A model generated the notes under the pieces. It was not told where the DNA came from. It did not search any database and was given only the letters and a program-made list of their open reading frames with translations. The position numbers and the translations under genes were made by a program. A stretch of 64,000 nt of DNA from Flavobacteriales bacterium (GTDB lineage Bacteria; Bacteroidota; Bacteroidia; Flavobacteriales_E; Vicingaceae): assembly GCA_020635815.1 (NCBI GenBank), contig JACJZB010000001.1, forward strand, positions 62,001-126,000, written 5' to 3'. Positions 43,986 through 53,476 of the stretch are shown piece after piece. Every line of letters starts with the position of its first letter. Positions within the stretch are counted from its first letter, which is position 1.

Positions 43986-46088
43986 CTATTTTTTCATAAA
44001 AATAAATTGCCCGCCTTCATCACCTGATTTACTGATAGGTTTAAAGTCTGGTGATTGATCAGAATTATTATAAACAGGAATTTTTAATTTTCCAAATACT
44101 TGGCTAGCATCCATCATTTCAGAATTATTTTCTTTTAAAGCTTTTAATAAATAGTAAGCAAAAACAGAGTGTCCGTCTTTTCCTCCATCCATAACTGGTT
44201 CAATACCTCCAGAAGTCATAGCTTGTCTAGATTTTAAGCTGTGTACTTTTTTAAAGTATTTTGGAGAGTTTTCAAAAGGAACTGACATGGTATTTCCTCT
44301 AAAAATATCTCCACTAAAACAAGCATCAGCAACTAGTAGGGTGTGTTGAGATTTTATTCCTTTAATAAAAGTTTGAATGTCGCTATTTGAAATGTAGTTT
44401 GTAGTTGATAGGGTAGTAGCACCATAAGGAACCCAATAGCCTTTATTTAATTCTTTTTTAAATTCTCCATGCCCAGAATAATAAATAAATACGTTGTCAT
44501 CGGGCTTAGCGTTGGCAAGAAGCCATTCTAAAGCTGCGATTATATTTTCGCGAGTTGCATTTTCGTTGTAAAGAGATTTAAAATGATTGAATTTGTATTT
44601 TGATTTTAATAAAGCTTCAATAGCTTTTGCATCATTTACGGCATTGTTTAATGTTTTCCATGAGCCTGAATATTTATCAATACCAATAATTAAAGCGTAA
44701 TAATTTCCAACTTTTAAATCATCTAGGGATTTAGATACGTTTAAACCTTTTAATGGATCACCACTACCTCTGTAAGTAACATCATCAAACTCTTCAACAA
44801 CAACGTTTTCTAATAATGAGATTCCATTTTCAATAGAATAGTTTTTTAAAGCTTCTTGTTGAATTTCATTTCTATTTTTTGTATTTGTTGGGTTTTTCTC
44901 AATAAATTGAGAAATTAGGTCATCGCTATTATCTTTGTAGTTTAGTATTAGTGCATTTGTTACCTTGCCTTTTTCATATGATCCAAAAACCGTAAAACCA
45001 TCATGATTTACAATCAACTTTGAGCCATGGGTAGAACCTTCTTTATTAATGTAAGTACGTTCCCATACAACATTTAAGTTTAAATCAAACTTTACCATAT
45101 ATAAAGTTTCTTTGTTTTCTTGGATTGAGTTTGAAGAGCCAAGAGCTAGATATCCACCCTTATAAGGAGTGATTGAGTAAAGTTTGTCGGAGCTTGCTTT
45201 ACCAAATGATTTTTTTGAGATTAGTTTTTTTGATTTATCAAAAATAATTGCCAAAACATCTTCTTCGCCTTTAGATTCAACAGATGTATATCCAGCAAGA
45301 ATCAATTTATTATCAGGGGTTTCTTCCATTGCAGTAATGCAGTTAATTTCACCTGTATCTCCAATTTTTTCTTCAAATAAAATTTTACCATAAGCATCAA
45401 CTTTAACGAGTAAAGCCGATTGTTGTTTATTGTCATTAGTTGTATATCCTCCAGCAATAATTTCATTTGATTTAGTTATGCTAAGGCAAAAGGCTTCATC
45501 TGTAAAATATCTAGTTCCAACTTCTTGCTGCCATAATTTAACCCCCTTAGTATTAATTTTCATAATCATAAGGTTTTTGTCATCATCTCCTGCTTCTTCT
45601 CTAACTCCACAAATAATAAAATTATTTTTCTCAAAATTCTTTATGTCATTAATTTTAAGATAGGGAGAAATACTATAAACAGATTTTGCTATTTGCTTTC
45701 CATCTGTATTAAGTTTTAAGAACCATCCCTCGGTATATCCTGAATTTGAATTGATTGAATGACCGACTATTGCATAATCTCCACTATTAGTTTCAACTAT
45801 TGCCGTTCCTTCATCATTATTGATACCTCCAAATGTTTTTTGCCAAATAAGTTCGCCCGTAACATTTAATTTTGCAACCCAAATGTCTTTTCCTCCATTA
45901 CTATTTACTCTAGTATAACCAGTAACAACATGATAACCATCTTTTGAAAGAATAGCACTACTGATATGGTTGTCAGATTGTTCTTTAAATTCTTTTTTAG
46001 AGCTAAGTTCTAAGATAGCATCTTGCCCTTTAACATGCACGGTAAATATTACGATTAGTAATGATAGGATTAGTTTGGAAGTGGACAT
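43986..46088 (-). CDS. Caspase-like (C14) protease with N-terminal propeller
   Basis: 700 residues. Signal peptide 1-21 (LLIVIFTVHVKGQ). Residues 25-430 are propeller-like repeats (GGKDIWVAKLNVTGELIWQK, NSGDYAIVGHSINSNSGYTE, KGYLALGSS type). The C14 p20 domain begins about 459 (YYALIIGIDKYSG, LNNAVNDAKAIEALLK). The catalytic His is in FIYYSGHGEF (about 540) and the Cys in LVADACFSGD (about 590); the p10-like part contains MTSGGIEPVMDGG and HSVFAYYLLKAL. All motifs are intact. Exported, so periplasmic or surface. It precedes the propeller-SpoIIE gene in one operon with lipoproteins. Confidence 0.9.
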   Translation of the reverse strand: MSTSKLILSLLIVIFTVHVKGQDAILELSSKKEFKEQSDNHISSAILSKDGYHVVTGYTRVNSNGGKDIWVAKLNVTGELIWQKTFGGINNDEGTAIVETNSGDYAIVGHSINSNSGYTEGWFLKLNTDGKQIAKSVYSISPYLKINDIKNFEKNNFIICGVREEAGDDDKNLMIMKINTKGVKLWQQEVGTRYFTDEAFCLSITKSNEIIAGGYTTNDNKQQSALLVKVDAYGKILFEEKIGDTGEINCITAMEETPDNKLILAGYTSVESKGEEDVLAIIFDKSKKLISKKSFGKASSDKLYSITPYKGGYLALGSSNSIQENKETLYMVKFDLNLNVVWERTYINKEGSTHGSKLIVNHDGFTVFGSYEKGKVTNALILNYKDNSDDLISQFIEKNPTNTKNRNEIQQEALKNYSIENGISLLENVVVEEFDDVTYRGSGDPLKGLNVSKSLDDLKVGNYYALIIGIDKYSGSWKTLNNAVNDAKAIEALLKSKYKFNHFKSLYNENATRENIIAALEWLLANAKPDDNVFIYYSGHGEFKKELNKGYWVPYGATTLSTTNYISNSDIQTFIKGIKSQHTLLVADACFSGDIFRGNTMSVPFENSPKYFKKVHSLKSRQAMTSGGIEPVMDGGKDGHSVFAYYLLKALKENNSEMMDASQVFGKLKIPVYNNSDQSPDFKPISKSGDEGGQFIFMKK

Positions 46089-46107
46089 AGTATAATTAAA
46101 TGTTAAG

Positions 46108-46908
46108 TTATCGTTTTATGCTGAAAATATATTTGTCGTTGGTTTTTCCTGGGTCATCAATAACATAAATTAATTTTAAAGCAACATAGCTATCATTAAT
46201 TTTGGTTAAAATAACGTCATCAGTTGCAAGGTTTCTTAAGGTGTCATTTTTAATGCCAGAATTATAAGCGTTTTGAACAGTTAAATCGGTTGCATTACCA
46301 TAATCAAAGCTATTATGTTTTACAAATTTAATACCATAAGGAGACGCCCAGCTTCTACTTAATGTATCATTAGGATTTGTAACAGATAAATCAATAATAT
46401 GAGAAGTAGAATCAGAACTATATTTTGGTGTGCTAGTTAATAAATCGTATGCGTTAAATTGATTTGTTAACGATGAATACATGTTGTTTCCAGAATATTC
46501 AGCTAGAATTCTTTCTTCAATATTAACATAAATAACTTTTGCTCTGTTCATAGAATTGCCATCAATATCAAAGGCAGAGAAAACTAGTTTGATATCATGT
46601 GTTCCATAATCTTCGAACTGAGGAACTGTGTAGTCGAACCAATCTAAGTAATTTTTCCCACTAATATTTTCTTCTTTAATAGTGGTTGAATTAGAGTTGT
46701 CGATTGTTTCGGTAATCCTGTATTTAACAAGTTCTTTTCTTGATTCGAATTTAACGGTAAAGTTAATAATATTACCAGGTTGCTTTTCAAAATAATTATC
46801 TACTGGAGTAATTGTTATTCCTTCATTTGCTTCTTCAGTATTTTTTTTACATCCAATAAAGAATAATACTGTTAATAATAGAACGACTAATTTTTTAGAA
46901 GAATTCAT
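46108..46908 (-). CDS. Lipoprotein of unknown function
   Basis: 266 residues from the ATG at 46906-46908. A longer reading to 46962 would include the terminator hairpin 46945-46962 and gives no signal, so the internal ATG is preferred: LVVLLLTVLFFIGCKKN is a clear lipobox. The mature part is beta-rich with an Ig/PKD-like strand order (VDNYFEKQPGNIINFTVKFE, GTHDIKLVFSAFDIDGNSMN) and ends in a strand pair LKLIYVIDDPGKTNDKYIFS. It is 19 nt upstream of the caspase-like gene, so probably a partner of it at the outer membrane. No family recognised. Confidence 0.65.
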   Translation of the reverse strand: MNSSKKLVVLLLTVLFFIGCKKNTEEANEGITITPVDNYFEKQPGNIINFTVKFESRKELVKYRITETIDNSNSTTIKEENISGKNYLDWFDYTVPQFEDYGTHDIKLVFSAFDIDGNSMNRAKVIYVNIEERILAEYSGNNMYSSLTNQFNAYDLLTSTPKYSSDSTSHIIDLSVTNPNDTLSRSWASPYGIKFVKHNSFDYGNATDLTVQNAYNSGIKNDTLRNLATDDVILTKINDSYVALKLIYVIDDPGKTNDKYIFSIKR

Positions 46909-46944
46909 AGTATGAATATTTTGATTTAAAGTTACAAAAAAAAA

Positions 46945-46962
46945 GTGCCTCTTTAGAGGCAC
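46945..46962 (-). terminator. Terminator downstream of the small lipoprotein gene
   Basis: GTGCCTC (46945-46951) and GAGGCAC (46956-46962) flank TTTA; on the minus strand a long U run follows. It separates the 46985 gene from the 46108 gene. Confidence 0.8.
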
Positions 46963-46984
46963 TCTTTTTTAAAAAAGTGATTTT

Positions 46985-47434
46985 TTACTTTCTAATTTTA
47001 TAAGCTTTAATTTTAGCAGTAACTTTTATTTTTTTACCTAAAAACATTTGTTGAACTTCTTTAGTGCTCATAGTTGGCATTATGAAGTCAGCATTAGGAA
47101 ATTCCTTATATGCTTTGTATAAAGCTTTAGTTATTTGTTTAGAACCCGCAACTCTAATATGTTTTCTACCACTTAAGTAAACATAATTATCATTGTTAGA
47201 AACAGGCTCTCCATTTATTGTATTAGTGTAAGTAATAAAGCCAAGATATTTGTGGTATTCAGCTTCAACTTGTGTTTCTCCTAGGAACTCATAGTCATCT
47301 AATGTCATGTTTAATCTAACATCATTAGGCATGGTAGTTCCTGTTTTTATATTTCTACTTGTATATACAGCACACGACGATAAAAATAGCGTAATGACTG
47401 AAAGAAATAGAAATCCTTTTATCTTATTTGTCAT
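46985..47434 (-). CDS. Small lipoprotein of unknown function
   Basis: 149 residues from the ATG at 47432-47434, which directly starts a lipoprotein signal (FLFLSVITLFLSSCAVYT). The mature protein includes MPNDVRLNMTLDDYEFLGET, KHIRVAGSKQITKALYKAYK and FPNADFIMPTMSTKEVQQMF, reminiscent of DUF-type lipoproteins of the DUF6567 or outer-membrane accessory kind, without a firm match. It is 7 nt downstream of the OM barrel gene 47442-48314, so the two are coupled. Confidence 0.6.
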   Translation of the reverse strand: MTNKIKGFLFLSVITLFLSSCAVYTSRNIKTGTTMPNDVRLNMTLDDYEFLGETQVEAEYHKYLGFITYTNTINGEPVSNNDNYVYLSGRKHIRVAGSKQITKALYKAYKEFPNADFIMPTMSTKEVQQMFLGKKIKVTAKIKAYKIRK

Positions 47435-47441
47435 TTTATTT

Positions 47442-48314
47442 TTATTTAAAGTAGTAAGCAATAGTAAATCTTAATAATCCTTTAGTATCAAACTCTTTAG
47501 TTTTAAGAGATGAGAATCTTAAACCGTCAGCAGTGGTTTGAGCAACAGCGTCTTCAAAATCATCAATATTGTTTGTACTATAAGATCCTGAATAAGATAC
47601 TCCAGCAGAAGAACCTTCTACATCGTAGTTGTATTGGTTGCTAGTAAATCCTAAACCTCTAATTCCCATTTCAGCACCGATAGATAAAGGAAGGTCAGCA
47701 ACAAAAGTATTTATACCAAAGTATAATTCATAACCATATACGAATCCAAATCTTTTTCCTGTTACTTTTTCGTAATCATCAGAAAAGTCTGATCCTTTAT
47801 TAGTAATGTCTTTACCTGTAGAATACCCAAATGGTAAAGTAGCTCCTACGTATCCATCTAGCATATTAGAAGATTTAAAATGTTTTTCAAATCCAATATG
47901 AAATAAACCATAACCTTCTGTTTCAGTGTGTTCATAATAAGAACCAACACCTTGACCAGCTAATGTGAAAGGATTAGAAGCAGATGCAGTAGCAGTATCA
48001 ATTTCACCTTCTAATACTCTTTTTTTCTTCCAAATAGTGAACCCAGCTCTTAAAACTAAATCATCAGTTTTATAGTATCTAAGATTGATTAAAGGAACTG
48101 CGGTTTTAACATCCACATCTTCTTCATCACTAAATATTTCACTAATTTGATCCATATCCATTCCTAGATAAAAAGCAAAATTTCCAGCAACAGGTCTAGT
48201 TCCTGTTCTAAATGTGCTTGGGTTGTTAATTCGATCAGACAGTTGAGCAGAAACGTCAGTTGTTGACGCTATAGCTAATAAAGCTAATCCAACGTAAGTA
48301 AAAATTCTTTTCAT
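47442..48314 (-). CDS. Outer-membrane beta-barrel protein
   Basis: 290 residues. Signal peptide 1-23 (YVGLALLAIASTTDVSAQ). Barrel-type strands include AVPLINLRYYKTDDLVLRAG, MLDGYVGATLPFGYSTG and GFVYGYELYFGINTFVADLP, and the C-terminus ends LRFTIAYYFK with the aromatic pattern needed for BAM. No plug domain. Function unknown; it is first in a run with a small lipoprotein, suggesting a lipoprotein-barrel pair. Candidate promoter at 48359-48389. Confidence 0.75.
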   Translation of the reverse strand: MKRIFTYVGLALLAIASTTDVSAQLSDRINNPSTFRTGTRPVAGNFAFYLGMDMDQISEIFSDEEDVDVKTAVPLINLRYYKTDDLVLRAGFTIWKKKRVLEGEIDTATASASNPFTLAGQGVGSYYEHTETEGYGLFHIGFEKHFKSSNMLDGYVGATLPFGYSTGKDITNKGSDFSDDYEKVTGKRFGFVYGYELYFGINTFVADLPLSIGAEMGIRGLGFTSNQYNYDVEGSSAGVSYSGSYSTNNIDDFEDAVAQTTADGLRFSSLKTKEFDTKGLLRFTIAYYFK

Positions 48315-48358
48315 TTTTTTTATTGTTTAATAATTAATATAAGTTAGTAATTAAGTTG

Positions 48359-48389
48359 CGAATGTAAAAAAAATAAGAGTGATACAAAA
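48359..48389 (-). promoter_or_regulatory. Candidate promoter of the OM barrel-lipoprotein pair
   Basis: Minus strand TTTTG (48385-48389) and TACATTCG (48359-48366) lie 18 nt apart; the -7 differs from TAnnTTTG by one base. Confidence 0.4.
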
Positions 48390-48430
48390 TATTTTTTTAT
48401 CAAATCCTTATAAATACGGCATATGTCGTA

Positions 48431-51235
48431 TTAATTAGTTTCTTCTTCTGTTTTTGGGTTTAATTCTGCAGAGAATTCAATTTTAACTTCTTCACCTAAA
48501 ACTGCTCCACCGTAGGTTAAACCAAAATCACTTTTGTTAATAACGATTCCTCCTGCAAAAGCAGCAGAAGGGAATCCCCAAGGAGTATCTTGTTTTCCAA
48601 AATAGTTAAATGGTAATTCAACATCTTTGGTTACTCCCATTATTGTTAACTGACCTTTCGCTACATAACCATCTGTAGTTTTAGTAATATTATTAGAAGT
48701 AAATGTAATGGTTGGATATTTTGCAACATCAAACATTTCATCACTTCTTAAGTGTTTGTCTCTTTTCTCATTGTTAGTATTTACAGAGTTTACGTCTATT
48801 TCAATATTCATTGATTTTTCTGCTTCTGTAATATTAACAGAACCACTTACATTTTGAAAGTTACCTTTAGAAGTAGCTAATAAGTGACGAATAGAAAAAT
48901 CAACATAAGAATGAGAACCATCTAATACCCATTCGCCATTTAATTCATTAATATCGGGAGTTACAGCAGCAACTTCATCAGTCATTGGATTACCTTCAGT
49001 ATCATACTCAATAACTGTTTCTGTCATTTCTTCTCCAAATTCATCATATTGAACATCATTTGTATGTCCACCCAATATTGGTGCGATTACTAAACCAATT
49101 AAACAAGTTAATTTAATTAAGATGTTCATTGATGGACCAGAAGTATCTTTAAAAGGATCTCCAACAGTATCTCCAGTTACCGCAGCTTTATGTGCATCAG
49201 AACCTTTGTACGTCATTTCACCATTAATTTCAACTCCAGCCTCGAAAGATTTTTTAGCATTATCCCAAGCACCACCAGCATTGTTTTGGAAAATAGCCCA
49301 AAGTACACCACTAACTGTTACTCCAGCCATATAACCACCTAGCATTTCAGCAACCAATAAATTATTATCTGGATAAACAATCATACCAATAATAACTATA
49401 GCAATAGGGAAGCCAATAGTTAAAATACCTGGTAACATCATTTGTTTTAACGATGCTTTAGTAGAAATATCAACACATTTACCATATTCAGGTTTTCCAG
49501 TCCCTTCCATAATACCTGGAATTTCTCTAAACTGACGTCTAACCTCTTCTACCATTTCCATCGCAGCTTTACCAACAGCATTCATAGCTAATGCTGAAAA
49601 AACAACTGGAATCATTCCTCCAACAAACAACATAGCTAAAACTGGAGCTTTAAAGATGTTAATTCCATCAATTCCTGTAAAAGTAACATAAGCGGCAAAT
49701 AATGCTAAAGATGTTAACGCTGCAGAAGCAATAGCAAAACCTTTACCAGTTGCAGCAGTTGTGTTACCAACTGAATCTAAAATGTCCGTTCTTTCTCTAA
49801 CGATAGGCTCTTGTTCACTCATTTCAGCAATACCACCTGCATTATCTGCAATTGGACCGAAAGCATCAATTGCTAATTGCATTGCTGTAGTTGCCATCAT
49901 TGCAGAAGCAGCTAAAGCAACACCATAAAACCCTGCTAAAGCATAAGATGCCCATATTGCACCAGCAAATAATAATACAGATGAAAAAGTTGAAATCATA
50001 CCTGTAGCCAATCCTGCAATAATATTTGTACCAGCTCCAGTACTAGATTGTTGTACTATTTTTAATATAGGTTTTTTACCTAATCCTGTGTAATATTCTG
50101 TAAATGAAGATATAGCAGCACCAACTACAAGCCCTACCAAGGTCGCAAAAAATACTCTCAATGAAGAAATTTCTTTTGTTCCTTCGCCAAAGTAATTCAT
50201 TTGCATTGTTTCAGGTAGCATCCATGTAACTAAGCCAAAACATGCACCAGCAACTAAAATAATAGAAGTCCAGTTACCAATGTTTAATGCTTTTTGCACT
50301 TCAGCTTCTTTTGCATCGTTAGATGAAATTTTAACTAATAAAGTACCAATAATGGAAATGATAATACCAATACCAGCAATTGCCATTGGTAATAAAATTG
50401 GGCCGATACCACCAAAAGCATCTTCAATCATACCACCCATGTCTTTAATTACATAGTTTCCTAAAACCATTGCAGCTAAAACTGTTGCCACATAAGATCC
50501 AAATAAATCGGCTCCCATACCAGCAACATCACCAACATTGTCACCAACGTTATCTGCAATTGTAGCTGGGTTACGAGGATCATCTTCAGGAATACCAGCT
50601 TCAACTTTACCAACTAAATCAGCTCCAACATCAGCAGCTTTTGTGTAAATACCACCACCAACTCTAGCAAATAATGCAATAGATTCAGCTCCTAAAGAGA
50701 AACCAGCTAATGTTTCTAATACAACTGTCATGTCAGCAGTGTTTGTCCAAACACCACCCATATACATGTTGAAGAATAATATAAAGAATGCAGTAAGTCC
50801 TAACACGGCTAACCCAGCAACACCTAATCCCATAACTGTACCACCACCAAATGAAACTTTTAAAGCATTTGGTAAGCTAGTTTTTGCAGCTTGAGTTGTT
50901 CTTACATTAGTTTGAGTTGCAATTTTCATTCCCATATTTCCTGCTAAAGCAGAAAAAATAGCACCAATAATAAAAGCAACAATAATTAAGTACTCAGTAG
51001 TAGGTACAATAGTAGCTACACCTGCTAAAACTATACTCGCACCAACAACAAACATTGCAAGCAACTTATATTCTGCTTTTAAGAATGCTAATGCACCTTC
51101 ATAGATGTGGTCGGCAATTTCTTTCATTTTCCCATCACCAGCATCCTGTTTCATTACCCAACCTTTTTTAACTATCATGTAAAGAAGGCCTAGAATTGCC
51201 ATTGCTATTGGCATATAAATCATCATCGATTCCAT
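48431..51235 (-). CDS. hppA: Membrane-bound pyrophosphatase fused to a YceI domain
   Basis: 934 residues. Residues 1-720 are the 16-helix pyrophosphate-energised pump: substrate site TKAADVGADLVGKVE and DNVGDNVGDVAGMGADLFGS, later DNAGGIAEMSE, VGNTTAATGKGFAI and DTVGDPFKDTSGPSMNIL. The GNTTAATGK motif has Ala where K+-independent enzymes have Lys, which predicts K+ stimulation; Na+ versus H+ is not resolved. After a short acidic linker, residues about 765-934 form a YceI lipocalin-like domain (GEWVLDGSHSYVDFSIRHLL, SDEMFDVAKYPTITF). Usual length is 670-800, so the extra domain is a true fusion in one uninterrupted frame. In this family both ends face outward, placing YceI in the periplasm. 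Confidence 0.9.
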   Translation of the reverse strand: MESMMIYMPIAMAILGLLYMIVKKGWVMKQDAGDGKMKEIADHIYEGALAFLKAEYKLLAMFVVGASIVLAGVATIVPTTEYLIIVAFIIGAIFSALAGNMGMKIATQTNVRTTQAAKTSLPNALKVSFGGGTVMGLGVAGLAVLGLTAFFILFFNMYMGGVWTNTADMTVVLETLAGFSLGAESIALFARVGGGIYTKAADVGADLVGKVEAGIPEDDPRNPATIADNVGDNVGDVAGMGADLFGSYVATVLAAMVLGNYVIKDMGGMIEDAFGGIGPILLPMAIAGIGIIISIIGTLLVKISSNDAKEAEVQKALNIGNWTSIILVAGACFGLVTWMLPETMQMNYFGEGTKEISSLRVFFATLVGLVVGAAISSFTEYYTGLGKKPILKIVQQSSTGAGTNIIAGLATGMISTFSSVLLFAGAIWASYALAGFYGVALAASAMMATTAMQLAIDAFGPIADNAGGIAEMSEQEPIVRERTDILDSVGNTTAATGKGFAIASAALTSLALFAAYVTFTGIDGINIFKAPVLAMLFVGGMIPVVFSALAMNAVGKAAMEMVEEVRRQFREIPGIMEGTGKPEYGKCVDISTKASLKQMMLPGILTIGFPIAIVIIGMIVYPDNNLLVAEMLGGYMAGVTVSGVLWAIFQNNAGGAWDNAKKSFEAGVEINGEMTYKGSDAHKAAVTGDTVGDPFKDTSGPSMNILIKLTCLIGLVIAPILGGHTNDVQYDEFGEEMTETVIEYDTEGNPMTDEVAAVTPDINELNGEWVLDGSHSYVDFSIRHLLATSKGNFQNVSGSVNITEAEKSMNIEIDVNSVNTNNEKRDKHLRSDEMFDVAKYPTITFTSNNITKTTDGYVAKGQLTIMGVTKDVELPFNYFGKQDTPWGFPSAAFAGGIVINKSDFGLTYGGAVLGEEVKIEFSAELNPKTEEETN

Positions 51236-51280
51236 AAAATTATATTTTGTTTATTGTTTTAATAAATTTTTTAAGGACGG

Positions 51281-51288
51281 CAAAAGTA
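51281..51288 (-). promoter_or_regulatory. Candidate -7 element of the pyrophosphatase gene
   Basis: The minus strand reads TACTTTTG, a match to TAnnTTTG 46 nt before the ATG. No clear -33 box. Confidence 0.35.
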
Positions 51289-51398
51289 TAAAAATTAATG
51301 TATAAAGAATAATGAATATGAATTATTTTGGTTTTAGTCGTCTAAAACTGAATATTCATCTATCTTAAGAAAGTATTTTGAATTACTTTTATTGGTGT

Positions 51399-52376
51399 TT
51401 ACTTATACATTACTTGCTTTACGGCTTTCATTATTTTATCTACGTTTGGTAAATACGCTTCAATTAAAGGAACAGAGAAACTCATTGGTACATCAGCACC
51501 TGTAACTCTAACTACTGGTGCATCTAAATAATCAAAAGCGTCTTTTTGAACTTTATAGGTTAATTCAGAAGAAAAAGAGCCCAAAGGCCAAGACTCTTCA
51601 ACAAATACCATTCTGTTTGTTTTTTTAACAGAGTTTATAACTGTATCGTAATCAATCGGTCTTAATGTTCTTAAATCTATTGTCTCAGCACTAATCCCTT
51701 CTTTTTCTAATTCAATAGCAGCTTCTTTAACTAGTTTCATCATTTTACCAAAACTCACAATAGTAACATCAGTTCCTTCTTTTGTAACATCTGCTACTCC
51801 AATTGGAATAATGTACTCTCCTTCAGGAACGGGCCCTTTATCACCATACATTTGTTCCGATTCCATAAAAATTACAGGGTCATTATCTCTAATTGCAGCT
51901 TTTAATAGGCCTTTAGCATCGTAAGGATTAGAAGGTTGTATCACTTTTAAGCCAGGGCAGTTTGCATACCAATTTGCAAAATCTTGTGAGTGTGTGGCTC
52001 CTAATTGTCCGGCAGCTCCAGTTCCACCTCTAAAAACAACAGGAATATTTATTTGTCCACCAGACATATTGTACATCTTGGCAGCATTATTTATAATCTG
52101 GTCAATAGCCACTAAAGAGAAGTTCCAAGTCATAAACTCTACTATTGGTCTTAATCCATTCATTGAAGCTCCAATAGCAATACCTGTAAATCCATTTTCG
52201 GCAATAGGAGTATCGATAACTCTTTTAGCTCCAAATTCATCTAGCATTCCTTTACTAACTTTATAAGCACCATTATATTCAGCAACTTCTTCTCCCAATA
52301 GAATAATATTTTCATCTTTGCGCATTTCTTCGCACATTGCCTCATTTAAAGCTTCTCTAAATTGAATTTCTCTCAT
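51399..52376 (-). CDS. pdhB: Pyruvate dehydrogenase E1 component, beta subunit
   Basis: 325 residues, the normal size of the separate beta subunit. Transketolase-type pyrimidine domain: EALNEAMCEEMRKDENIILL, GEEVAEYNGAYKVS, RVIDTPIAENGFTGIAIGAS and FMTWNFSLVAIDQIINNAAK; the C-terminal domain has DLRTLRPIDYDTVINSVKKT and VEESWPLGSFSSEL. With E1 alpha it binds thiamine diphosphate and decarboxylates pyruvate, passing acetyl to the lipoyl E2. The alpha and E2 genes are not in the window, so the subunits are encoded apart. Branched-chain 2-oxoacid E1 is the alternative. Confidence 0.88.
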   Translation of the reverse strand: MREIQFREALNEAMCEEMRKDENIILLGEEVAEYNGAYKVSKGMLDEFGAKRVIDTPIAENGFTGIAIGASMNGLRPIVEFMTWNFSLVAIDQIINNAAKMYNMSGGQINIPVVFRGGTGAAGQLGATHSQDFANWYANCPGLKVIQPSNPYDAKGLLKAAIRDNDPVIFMESEQMYGDKGPVPEGEYIIPIGVADVTKEGTDVTIVSFGKMMKLVKEAAIELEKEGISAETIDLRTLRPIDYDTVINSVKKTNRMVFVEESWPLGSFSSELTYKVQKDAFDYLDAPVVRVTGADVPMSFSVPLIEAYLPNVDKIMKAVKQVMYK

Positions 52377-52377
52377 A

Positions 52378-52430
52378 TCTTAAAAGTTAAAAGTTAAAAG
52401 TTAAAAGTTCAAGGGTTAAAGGTTCATACT
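52378..52430. repeat. Degenerate AAAAGTT repeat tract upstream of pdhB
   Basis: The unit TTAAAAG repeats four to five times, then decays into AAGTTCAAGGGTTAAAGGTTC. It lies directly upstream of the pdhB start. Confidence 0.6.
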
Positions 52431-52537
52431 TTTATTCTTGAATAAATAATTACCTGCGGTTATTAACCGTTCAAAATTATAAAATAAATGTAGTTTTTTA
52501 ATGTTTTTAATTATTAAAGCTATTTTTGAGATATAGA

Positions 52538-53476
52538 ATGAAGAATACGAAAGAAAAATATAGGCTATATTGTGAGGTTAAAAGGGATGTTCCTTTGTTT
52601 TTAACCTATAATTGGTATAGTAATTTATATAAAGATACCGACTGGAATGTAGCTGTGGTGGAAAAAGGAAATGAAATAGTTGGTTTTTTACCTTATCTTT
52701 TATCAAAGAAAAAAACATTTAATGTTATAAGTCCACCATTATTAACTCCTTACCAAGGAGTTTGGTTGAACTATCCCAAAGAACAGAAATATGCTAATAG
52801 ATTGGGATTTGAAAAAGAAGTGATTACGGAGCTTATTAAACAACTTCCAAAAACAGATTTATTTCAGCAAAAGTTTTTGCCAACCTTTACTAATTGGTTG
52901 CCATTTTATTGGAAACGGTTTGAGCAAACAACAAAATATACCTATATAATAGATGATTTATCAGATTTATCTATTGTTTTTTCAAATTTTAAAGAAAATA
53001 TAAGAAGAGAAATCAGAAAAGCCGAAAAGAACTTAACTATTTCAGTTATTACTGATCTAGAGTTATTGTATAATATGAAGAAAACTATTTATGCAACCAA
53101 CAATTCTAAATATCCTATTCCTTTTGATATTTTAAAAAAAGCTGTTGATTTTAGTTTAGCTAATAATTGTGGAGAATTGTTAGTCGCAAAAGATAATGAA
53201 GGGAACACTCATTCAGTTTTATTTTATGTGTGGGATGATAATTCAGCGTATTATTTACAAGGAGTAACTTCTGATGAGTTTAAAACAACAGGTTCTATGA
53301 GCTTGTTGTTATGGGAGGCAATTAATCGGTCAGCTACAAAAACAAAAAACTTTAATTTTGAAGGAAGTATGATAGAGCCTATTGAACGATATTTTAGAGC
53401 TTTCGGTGGAAAACAAACACCATACTTTGAGATAAAGAAAACAAGTTCTAAATTTTTAAAACTGCTGAATTATTAA
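52538..53476 (+). CDS. GNAT/BioF2-like acetyltransferase family protein
   Basis: 312 residues from the ATG at 52538; an in-frame TTG at 52526 precedes it but is less likely. The fold is the FemAB/GNAT-like one: WNVAVVEKGNEIVGFLPYLL, a middle helix NIRREIRKAEKNLTISVITD, LLVAKDNEGNTHSVLFYVWD, SAYYLQGVTSDEFKTTGSMS and the late GSMIEPIERYFRAFGGKQTPY. Proteins of this type sit in surface polysaccharide clusters and may transfer acyl or aminoacyl groups. It is followed at once by the polysaccharide deacetylase, whose start overlaps its stop, so the two should act in one glycan pathway. Confidence 0.8.
   Translation: MKNTKEKYRLYCEVKRDVPLFLTYNWYSNLYKDTDWNVAVVEKGNEIVGFLPYLLSKKKTFNVISPPLLTPYQGVWLNYPKEQKYANRLGFEKEVITELIKQLPKTDLFQQKFLPTFTNWLPFYWKRFEQTTKYTYIIDDLSDLSIVFSNFKENIRREIRKAEKNLTISVITDLELLYNMKKTIYATNNSKYPIPFDILKKAVDFSLANNCGELLVAKDNEGNTHSVLFYVWDDNSAYYLQGVTSDEFKTTGSMSLLLWEAINRSATKTKNFNFEGSMIEPIERYFRAFGGKQTPYFEIKKTSSKFLKLLNY

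Noticed and set aside
46909..46962. Longer N-terminus of the 46108 lipoprotein
   Set aside because: It starts in a terminator hairpin and lacks a signal peptide until the internal ATG.
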